This document shows positions 15,491 through 21,886 of a stretch of 58,163 bases of DNA, piece after piece. Numbering within the stretch: position 1 is the first letter of the stretch; the number at the start of each line of letters is the position of its first letter. A model generated the notes under the pieces. That model did no database searches. It was not told the origin of the DNA and saw only the letters and a list, made by a program, of their open reading frames with translations. The DNA is from Bacteroidota bacterium (GTDB taxonomy: Bacteria > Bacteroidota > Bacteroidia > Flavobacteriales > Weeksellaceae). The stretch lies in the NCBI GenBank assembly GCA_023457935.1, contig JAEXBA010000015.1, positions 1-58,163 on the forward strand, given 5' to 3'. The position numbers and the translations under genes are program-made.

Positions 15491-16966
15491 TTAATATCTT
15501 GAAATAACAATCCAGGACGTTCCGCTGCTTTGCACTACGATACCTGTTCCGTTGGTTGAACCATTGAGGACATAGTTTGCCACCGCAGAACCACCAACAG
15601 AAAAACTTCCTGTAATAGTGAAATTACCGGCTGCATTTTGAATCAAATTGTAAATACGGCCCGTATTGGCTGCAGCAGGAGCAGGAAGCGAAATGTTTCC
15701 ACGTACCAAAATGGTGTAATCATCATCGGCTACGGTTCCTGTAGTTAAAGTACGGATTTTTGCACTTACCGAACCGCCCACCTGCAGAGTGGAGTTAGGC
15801 AATACATTTCCCATATTAATACCGATTTTCTTGGTTACTGCCGGAGCTACGCTGTTTGTTGCGCCGGTTCCTGTCAGTACCTGTCCGATATTGATTTCAT
15901 TACTGGTTGTGGGAGTAGATCCCATCGCATTGTGCCCAATAAAAATATTTTGATTTCCCGCGGTTGCATTAAGACCGGCCTGCGTTCCAAGCATCACATT
16001 ATTGCTTCCGTTTCGGAAATTATTGGCGGTATAAAATCCCATTGCGATATTATTGGTTCCGTTGTTTAGAACGTTAAGTGCAATCAGACCCATTGCGATG
16101 TTGGAAGCAATTGCATCGGTTGCCGCAACCGTTTTCGCCTGGGACATAGCGTTTGGACCAATTGCCAGATTGAAACCTCCGTTATTAAGATCGTGAAGTG
16201 CTGCATTCCCTAAAGCGACATTGTTTCTCATCGAGCCAAGGTTGTTTGGAATTCCGGTTGCACCTCCCATTGCGCCCATACCGATGGCAGTATTCCATGC
16301 GCCGCTTACCATATTTTTCATGGCGCCGTCACCAACTGCTGTATTCTGCGTCTGCCATTGTCCGGCCACAGAGCCCAGACTGGATAATGCATCGTATCCG
16401 AATGCAACGTTTCCGCTGCTGAGTGAAGCGGGATTGGAAGCATTGTAAGCTGGAGCAGCAAGCAGCGCTTTATAACCGAATCCAACATTTCTCCTTGTAT
16501 CCAGATAATCAATAAAACCACTCTGTTCATTGTTTACCTTAAACATCAGTTCCATTGCATCTGTAGTTCCGAGGAAATTGGTGCCGACAGTTGTTCCTGC
16601 ATTTCCGGTAGTGTGCCAGTCGTTATCTGAAAACCCGACACGGAACGGAATCCATTTTACCTGAGCAGCATCGAAGTAGTAAAATCCGGTTGCCGTTACC
16701 AGTGAAGTGGTCGCCACGGTTGCAGGAGCGGTAAGATCATTGATGAAGACAAGGTTTGCATTCGGAACCGCGGTTCCCATAGACTCAGCACGAGCCTGAG
16801 AAACGCGCGGTACCAATGCGCCATCTATTTGTGTTTCGGAAGCAGAAGTTGGATTCTTAGCAGTGATATCAATGGTGCTTGTTGGTGTACTGGTATTAAC
16901 TCCGACATATTGCGAATAGTGAACGCTGGACACCAAAGAAATCCCAAGGATAAAGATTTTTCTCAT
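15491..16966 (-). CDS. Exported repeat protein resembling YadA-type adhesin heads
   Basis: 491-residue exported protein. Signal peptide 1-19 (MRKIFILG, ends VHYSQ); then VGVNTSTPTSTIDI, a start shared by many Bacteroidota surface proteins. The centre (about 190-390) has degenerate repeats of about 15 residues with the pattern 'GxNNxAxGxxAlxxlxxGsxN' (for example NVALGNAALHDL, NLAIGPNAMSQ, NIAMGFYTANN, NVMLGTQAGLN, NIFIGHNAMG), which is the left-handed beta-roll signature of YadA/Hia head repeats. The C terminus is a beta-rich domain (from about 400) with no 4-strand membrane anchor or chaperone-of-endosialidase domain, so it is not a classical trimeric autotransporter. The open frame extends 38 codons further, but ATG 16966 is chosen because the signal peptide begins there and the promoter lies between the two starts. 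Confidence 0.82.
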   Translation of the reverse strand: MRKIFILGISLVSSVHYSQYVGVNTSTPTSTIDITAKNPTSASETQIDGALVPRVSQARAESMGTAVPNANLVFINDLTAPATVATTSLVTATGFYYFDAAQVKWIPFRVGFSDNDWHTTGNAGTTVGTNFLGTTDAMELMFKVNNEQSGFIDYLDTRRNVGFGYKALLAAPAYNASNPASLSSGNVAFGYDALSSLGSVAGQWQTQNTAVGDGAMKNMVSGAWNTAIGMGAMGGATGIPNNLGSMRNNVALGNAALHDLNNGGFNLAIGPNAMSQAKTVAATDAIASNIAMGLIALNVLNNGTNNIAMGFYTANNFRNGSNNVMLGTQAGLNATAGNQNIFIGHNAMGSTPTTSNEINIGQVLTGTGATNSVAPAVTKKIGINMGNVLPNSTLQVGGSVSAKIRTLTTGTVADDDYTILVRGNISLPAPAAANTGRIYNLIQNAAGNFTITGSFSVGGSAVANYVLNGSTNGTGIVVQSSGTSWIVISRY

Positions 16967-16997
16967 TTTTTTTGATTTTGATATATCGGAAAACCGA

Positions 16998-17027
16998 CAA
17001 AAATATTGATGCAAAAATACTGTCAAA
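16998..17027 (-). promoter_or_regulatory. Bacteroidota promoter for the repeat surface protein
   Basis: Minus strand: TTTG (17024-17027), 18-base spacer, TATTTTTG (16998-17005), 31 bases before the ATG at 16966. A second TATTTTTG overlaps the spacer. Confidence 0.75.
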
Positions 17028-17202
17028 GGAATGCTGAAAATCGAACAATTGTTAATTATAATAAAAATTGTTTTTTGCAAGCAATTGAAAATAAAAGACA
17101 GTATTTCGGTGAGAATCGGGCAGGAAAAGGTTGTTGAAATCGGGATTCAGACGCAATTTAGTTGAAGTGGTCTTTCAAAATGTTTTGTAATGAGGAAGAC
17201 AA

Positions 17203-17586
17203 TTATTTTACCAGTTCTTCAAACAGCCGCTCAAAAGTTTTATCCAAATCCTTCGTTTTTCCCGGATGAGGTCTTGAAGTTTGCACAACCGCACTTCTCA
17301 CCGCAGTTAACCAGCGGAAACGTTCCGGAATATCAAGCTGAGCGATCGGTCCGCCATCTTTTTCGCCGTTCGCAATTTTCTGAAAACTTTCCAGATTATG
17401 CTGAACATCTTCATAATCAAGTTTGCTGTGCATCAATGCGAATTTGTCTTTGCAGATATGAAATTCCACACGGATAAATTTTTCCTTTTTCGAAAACATA
17501 ACAAGCCCTATGTTGAAAAATTCTTCTCTCTCAACCTTCGGTACCAAACGGATTACGGCGTATTCGTAAATTTTATCCTCTTGCAT
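17203..17586 (-). CDS. DUF3037 family protein
   Basis: 127-residue cytosolic protein of the DUF3037 family. Seen: YEYAVIRLVPKVEREEFFNIGLVMF near the N terminus, FRWLTAVRSAVVQTSRPHPG near residue 95-114, and a helical end (KTFERLFEELVK). Function is unknown; the family is commonly encoded next to a HipA-like kinase, as here. ATG 17586 (MQEDKIYEYA) is chosen: it overlaps the end of the kinase gene by 14 bases, which indicates translational coupling; an upstream in-frame start would overlap further. The pair may work as a two-component protein system, but no toxin-antitoxin role has been shown for this family to my knowledge. Confidence 0.83.
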   Translation of the reverse strand: MQEDKIYEYAVIRLVPKVEREEFFNIGLVMFSKKEKFIRVEFHICKDKFALMHSKLDYEDVQHNLESFQKIANGEKDGGPIAQLDIPERFRWLTAVRSAVVQTSRPHPGKTKDLDKTFERLFEELVK

Positions 17587-18352
17587 TTTTCGCTTCGTAT
17601 ACAAATATTTCAGAATGTTCCAAACGTGTTTTCATGAACTGAAAATACACTTCCCGGATTTCTTCCGGAGTTTCATCAGCATCGTTCCAGTGCAGCCATT
17701 CGTCAGGAATTAAATTCACAATTTCCCGAAAAATTTCATCATTCAAAACTGTTTTGGCAAAAGCATCGGCTTCATCCAGTTTTGATGCTCTCGGAAGCAG
17801 AACATGGTCTTTTATATATTTAAAAGGTGTCTTTGCAGCAGCATCGAAATTCTGCCAGTTGTGATGAAAATAAAAGGAAGCACCGTTATCAATCACCCAA
17901 AGTTCCTTGTGCCACATCAAAAGATTGGTGTTTTTGTAAGTACGGTCGATATTGGTGATAAACGCATCCAGCCAGACAATTTTTGAGGCGAGTTCATGAT
18001 CGATTTTCACACTGGTGTCAAAAGCAATTGCTCCAGAAAGATAATGCAGGCCGAGATTCAGACCTTCCGAAAATTTCAGCAGATCCTGAATTTCCTCATC
18101 GCCTTCGGTTCTCCCAAAATCCACATCCAGATTTGCAAAAACCAGTTCCGGAATCTGCAGACCTAAAACTTCAGCGATTTTTCCGCCCAACAGTTCAGAA
18201 ATCAGCATTTTCACACCGTGACCGCCGCCACGGAATTTCAGAACGTATTTAAAATCATCATCCGCTTCCGCCAAAGCCGGCAAACTCCCGCCTTCACGAA
18301 GAGGAAGAATGTAGCGCATTACGGTAACGGTTCTCGGAGCAAGATTTTTCAT
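17573..18352 (-). CDS. HipA-like kinase-fold protein
   Basis: 259-residue protein with a HipA-type Ser/Thr kinase fold. Seen: a glycine loop region YVLKFRGGGHGVKMLISELLGGKIA (split at about 37-60), the catalytic loop IVWLDAFITNIDRTYKNTNLL (split at about 125-146), and the metal-binding IDNGASFYFHH (about 153-163), equivalent to DFG. It lacks the N-terminal subdomain of classical HipA (about 440 residues), so it is a short HipA-like form. No HipB-type helix-turn-helix antitoxin is adjacent; DUF3037 overlaps its 3' end. ATG 18352 is preferred over the TTG at 18361 because a -7 box ends only six bases upstream of 18352. Substrate unknown. Confidence 0.82.
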   Translation of the reverse strand: MKNLAPRTVTVMRYILPLREGGSLPALAEADDDFKYVLKFRGGGHGVKMLISELLGGKIAEVLGLQIPELVFANLDVDFGRTEGDEEIQDLLKFSEGLNLGLHYLSGAIAFDTSVKIDHELASKIVWLDAFITNIDRTYKNTNLLMWHKELWVIDNGASFYFHHNWQNFDAAAKTPFKYIKDHVLLPRASKLDEADAFAKTVLNDEIFREIVNLIPDEWLHWNDADETPEEIREVYFQFMKTRLEHSEIFVYEAKNARG

Positions 18353-18358
18353 CTGCCA

Positions 18359-18366
18359 CAAATTTA
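18359..18366 (-). promoter_or_regulatory. -7 box (TAAATTTG) directly before the HipA-like gene
   Basis: Minus-strand TAAATTTG ends six bases before the ATG at 18352, so the message would be leaderless. No clear -33. Confidence 0.5.
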
Positions 18367-18425
18367 ATTAAAAATCTCTTGCAGCATTTCGGTAAAGGAT
18401 ATACTTTTAACGGCAAAATTATAAT

Positions 18426-19349
18426 ATGAAAAAATACAATTTACTTTTCGCTCTGTTCTGCAGCATATTTGCGTTTGCGCAGAGTTATGACATTAAGCTT
18501 AATCTTAAGAAAGGACAGAATTATGAAATGATGCAGGTTGTTGATATGGACATGCAGCAGAACTTTCAGGGTCAGGAGATTCCCGTGAAGGTGAAAGGAA
18601 ATGTTGGTGTACTCTGCAAAGTTGTTGACGCGAAAGCGAACAGCTATGTACTGGATACCCATTTTACTTACATTTCAACAGCGGTAGATGCAATGGGAAA
18701 CAAAATTAATTTTGATACGAAGAGCAACTCTGATCATGAGGTTGCACAGTCGCTGAAAAAAATGATTAACCGCAATTTTAAAATTGAAATCAGCGATAAA
18801 GGTAAAATCCTGAATATTACCGGCAATAAAGAAATTCAGAATCAAATCAAAAAGGAATTGGGAACACCTGATGCTTCTATGGAGAAATTCCTTGAAATGT
18901 ATAACGACAACGCAATTAAACAGACTTTTGAAGCTGTTTATACTTTTCCGGAAAAAGCTGTGGAGAAAGGAGATCAGTGGAAAGGTGGATACATTACAAA
19001 CAGCGGATACAACGTTCAGAACGACGTTACCTATACCCTTGAAGATGTGGATAATACCCATTACACAGTCAATTATACTGCAGATGTAAAAACGCTTCCG
19101 GCACAGGTGATGGAGCAGAACGGTATGAAAATGATGCCAGATCTGAAAGGTAAAACAGTAGGTTCACTCAAACTGAAAAGAGAAAGCGGATGGATTTCCT
19201 TTTTGGAAACAGAAGGAAAAATGACCGGCGATATCACGATGATTGATATGGGAAACGCAAAAATCCAGATGGAAATGACTACGAAAATGAACTATTTTCC
19301 TCAGTCCGAACCGACATCTCCGCCGCCGCCTTCAATGCCTGCTAAATAA
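18426..19349 (+). CDS. Exported protein, DUF6263-like
   Basis: 307-residue exported protein. Signal peptide 1-18 (ends IFAFAQ). The mature part is mostly beta strands and alternating charged residues: YDIKLNLKKGQNYEMMQVVDMDMQQ, a central helical segment with KILNITGNKEIQNQIKKE, then VYTFPEKAVEKGDQW and YTLEDVDNTHYTVNYTADV. The end is rich in Pro and Ser (PTSPPPPSMPAK). This layout matches exported Bacteroidota proteins annotated as DUF6263; function unknown. It stands alone, divergent from the HipA-like gene and convergent with the AarF-like gene. Confidence 0.72.
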   Translation: MKKYNLLFALFCSIFAFAQSYDIKLNLKKGQNYEMMQVVDMDMQQNFQGQEIPVKVKGNVGVLCKVVDAKANSYVLDTHFTYISTAVDAMGNKINFDTKSNSDHEVAQSLKKMINRNFKIEISDKGKILNITGNKEIQNQIKKELGTPDASMEKFLEMYNDNAIKQTFEAVYTFPEKAVEKGDQWKGGYITNSGYNVQNDVTYTLEDVDNTHYTVNYTADVKTLPAQVMEQNGMKMMPDLKGKTVGSLKLKRESGWISFLETEGKMTGDITMIDMGNAKIQMEMTTKMNYFPQSEPTSPPPPSMPAK

Positions 19350-19352
19350 AAA

Positions 19353-19381
19353 GAAAAGTCAGCTTCTCGCTGACTTTTTTT
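19353..19381. terminator. Bidirectional terminator
   Basis: 10-bp stem AAAAGTCAGC / GCTGACTTTT with a 5-base loop and a T run; it serves the DUF6263-like gene and the convergent kinase gene, whose stop codon lies in the T run. Confidence 0.88.
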
Positions 19382-21047
19382 ATTTCTTTCTGAAACTCTC
19401 ATCCTTGAACATAATATTGTACACCAGATAAAGGCCCAGTCCGATTGCAATCATAAAAAAGATAAATGGCAGAATTCCGTAACCCATAATCGAGTAGGAA
19501 GACGGGATCCGCATCAGTAAAGCGGCGCCCACAATCATTGCGGCAATAATAAGACCTGAAGTTATTCTGTTTGCAACTTTCTGAAAACCGTCAGTCAGGC
19601 GTTCTTCATCAAGGGCATTTACTTTTACTTCAAATTCGTTAGCTGCCAGGTTTTCGGTAATTTTATTGAGTCTGCCCGGAAGATTTTCTGCCAGTTTTTT
19701 ATTGTCCAGCAGGAAACTGTAAAGGTTTTCCGGCTTCATTTCGTTCCGCATTTTTTTATTCACGGTTTTTTCCATGAATTTCTGGATGGCGCTTTGAAGA
19801 TCGTATTTCGGAGTGAGAACGGCCACAATCTGATCGAGATTCAGAAGGATTTTTCCGAGAATGTTAAGTTCAACCGGAAGTTTGATGCCTTCATTTGCGG
19901 CAAGACGGTTCATCTGAATCAGCGCGCGGCCCATTTCCATATCTTCGGCATTGCTGCTTGTACTGTCCATTACCAGACGGTTGATGTTTTTCCGGAAAGT
20001 GCTGAGGTCTGCATGTTTTGTATCATATTCGCTCATTTCAAGAAGTGCGTCGGTAATTTCGTCGCCGTCTTTCTTGCCCATGCCCATCATCAGCATCATG
20101 ATTTTTTCCTGAAGTTTCGGACTGAATTTCGCCACCATGCCCAAATCCATCAGTGCCACCTGATTGTTTTCTGTAAGATGAATATTGCCCGGATGCGGAT
20201 CGGCATGAGCGAAACCGTCAACAATTACCTGCTGCAGATAACTTTCAACAAAATCATCAATCAGCGGAGTGAAATCGGTTTCCAGTTTTTTCAGATTTCC
20301 AATTGACGTTATTTTTTTTCCTTCAATGAAATCCATTGTCAGGACTTTCGAAGATGAATATTCGTTAACAGCCGACGGAATCAGAATGTTTTTAAAATTT
20401 TTCAGATTTTCCTTCAGAATGGTAAGATTTTGGGCTTCTTTGGTATAATCCAGTTCATTCAGCAGGATAAAGCGGAGTTCTTCAACAATATCGTTTACAG
20501 CAAATTTTTTCGCTTCTTTCGAGTGTTTTACGGCGAGATCTGCCATTTCCTGAAGAGTGTTCAGATCTTCCAGAAATTTTTTCCTTACATCGGGTCTCTG
20601 TATTTTCACAGCAACCGGTCTGCCTGAAGGAAGAAGCGCACGGTGAACCTGCCCGATTGAGGCGCTCGCCAGTGGTTCAGGATCAAAAAGTTCAAACGCT
20701 TTATTGATTTTCACACCTATTTCTTCCTCGAAAATCTTCTGTACATCATCATAGGAAATGGTTTCTACATCATCCTGAAGGTTGGCCAAAGCTTTCAGAT
20801 AGTTTTCCGGCAGCAGATCCGGCCGGGTAGAAAGCAGCTGTCCAAGTTTTACGTACGTAGGCCCCATTATCTTTAGATCTTCCACCAGTTCTTCCGGTTT
20901 CTGAGAATAAGGATGCTCATCTTCACTTTCTTCGTTTTCAACGGAGTTCAGGGCGTTTGCAGACGCGGTTTTCAGAACGTCGCTGTTCGCATATTTTAAA
21001 ATGAATGAAAAAAACTGTACGTACTGGTTGATATTTCTTAATTCCAT
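19380..21047 (-). CDS. AarF/UbiB (ABC1) family atypical kinase
   Basis: 555-residue membrane-anchored atypical kinase of the ABC1/UbiB/ADCK family. Seen: the family KxGQ motif in YVKLGQLLSTRPDLLP (65-80), the Ala-rich nucleotide loop LASASIGQVHRA (about 126-137; replaces the usual Gly-rich loop), VAVKIQRP with the ATP-contacting Lys, the catalytic loop HADPHPGN (about 289-296), and DLGMVAKF as the DFG equivalent. Two membrane helices at the C terminus (about 492-545) anchor it in the inner membrane. Family role: lipid or isoprenoid-quinone metabolism; in this bacterium the quinone is probably menaquinone, so a UbiB role in ubiquinone synthesis should not be assumed. It stands alone. Confidence 0.9.
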   Translation of the reverse strand: MELRNINQYVQFFSFILKYANSDVLKTASANALNSVENEESEDEHPYSQKPEELVEDLKIMGPTYVKLGQLLSTRPDLLPENYLKALANLQDDVETISYDDVQKIFEEEIGVKINKAFELFDPEPLASASIGQVHRALLPSGRPVAVKIQRPDVRKKFLEDLNTLQEMADLAVKHSKEAKKFAVNDIVEELRFILLNELDYTKEAQNLTILKENLKNFKNILIPSAVNEYSSSKVLTMDFIEGKKITSIGNLKKLETDFTPLIDDFVESYLQQVIVDGFAHADPHPGNIHLTENNQVALMDLGMVAKFSPKLQEKIMMLMMGMGKKDGDEITDALLEMSEYDTKHADLSTFRKNINRLVMDSTSSNAEDMEMGRALIQMNRLAANEGIKLPVELNILGKILLNLDQIVAVLTPKYDLQSAIQKFMEKTVNKKMRNEMKPENLYSFLLDNKKLAENLPGRLNKITENLAANEFEVKVNALDEERLTDGFQKVANRITSGLIIAAMIVGAALLMRIPSSYSIMGYGILPFIFFMIAIGLGLYLVYNIMFKDESFRKK

Positions 21048-21376
21048 AAGGTTTTTTGTTGAATAGGCAAAGTAAGCAGATTTGCGATGTGAATGATTAC
21101 AGAATTTATGCGTTTTTTTTCAGGGTAGGGATTTACCGGAAATTCTTAATAAAGTCCCTGTAAAGCCTGTTCATGCAGGATTTTTGGTATTGTATTTTTT
21201 TGGATTATTAAATTTTAAGGCTTTTGAAATATAAATTTTTGAATAAAAACTGATTATTTTTTAATTTAATTAAATTTTATTGTATCTTTGATGAATTCTG
21301 TTCAGATATGATAATGCAGCGCGGATTATTTGGGTTGACTCTCACGGGATCAGAAAAACTTTAAAAAACTTGAGTC
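21048..21376. other. AT-rich intergenic region before the response regulator
   Basis: 329 bases between divergent genes. The middle is a run of A/T tracts ending in a TATCTTTG box at 21283-21290, which would give the response-regulator message an 80-base leader. A tiny frame of 18 codons lies in that leader (ATG about 21308) but has no support. No hairpin or RNA gene is evident. Confidence 0.4.
21283..21290 (+). promoter_or_regulatory. -7 box (TATCTTTG) for the response regulator
   Basis: Exact TAnnTTTG match 86 bases before the ATG at 21377; no standard -33, only A/T tracts upstream. Confidence 0.5.
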
Positions 21377-21823
21377 ATGAAAAAGAATTCAAATTTAATT
21401 TACCTCGCCGACGATGATTTGGATGACACCATGCTGTTCAAAGAAGCGCTGAATGAAGTATCTTCCGTAACCAAAATACAGTCGTATCCAAGCGGTTCTT
21501 CAATGATTGATCATCTGAACAGTACAGATGTGAAACCCGATATTATCTTTCTTGATCTGAATATGCCGGGCAAAAGCGGTCTTGAATGTCTTCGTGATAT
21601 CCGTTCGAACCCCAAATTCAGCAAAATTGCCGTAGCGATTTACTCAACTTTCAATTTTTCGGATGATGTGGACGATGCGTACGATTCCGGCGCTAATCTT
21701 TACATTAAAAAAGTCAATAATTTCAGCGGCATCAAGAAAATCGTGAAGGTTCTGCTTTCCATGAACTGGCCAAAGCATAATGCTAACCTGAGTAAGGATA
21801 ATTTTTATCTGAACTTTTCCTGA
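21377..21823 (+). CDS. Stand-alone response regulator receiver protein
   Basis: 148-residue single-domain receiver (CheY-like). Phosphorylation site Asp60 (FLDLNMPG); acidic pocket Asp13/Asp14 (ADDDLDD); switch residue Ser90 or Thr91 (IYST); conserved Lys111 (YIKK). No output domain, only a 25-residue C-terminal tail. This type (often in the orphan set around histidine kinases of Bacteroidota) passes phosphate to or from a kinase located elsewhere; no kinase lies in the window. ATG start, no close upstream gene. Confidence 0.88.
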   Translation: MKKNSNLIYLADDDLDDTMLFKEALNEVSSVTKIQSYPSGSSMIDHLNSTDVKPDIIFLDLNMPGKSGLECLRDIRSNPKFSKIAVAIYSTFNFSDDVDDAYDSGANLYIKKVNNFSGIKKIVKVLLSMNWPKHNANLSKDNFYLNFS

Positions 21824-21850
21824 TATTTTAGTTCATTTTCGCAGTTAGGG

Positions 21851-21881
21851 TTTTGCGGCAAAAAAGCAATCGTTATCTTTG
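21851..21881 (+). promoter_or_regulatory. Bacteroidota promoter directly before polA
   Basis: TTTTG (21851-21855), 18-base spacer, TATCTTTG (21874-21881), then only five bases to the ATG at 21887. A complete promoter with a predicted leaderless transcript. Confidence 0.8.
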
Positions 21882-21886
21882 CTTTT

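Noticed and set aside
17203..18352. Classical HipBA toxin-antitoxin module
   Set aside because: The kinase is far shorter than HipA and no HipB-like DNA-binding partner is encoded next to it.
21291..21376. Leader peptide of 18 codons before the response regulator
   Set aside because: No conserved pattern of regulatory codons and no attenuator hairpin follow.
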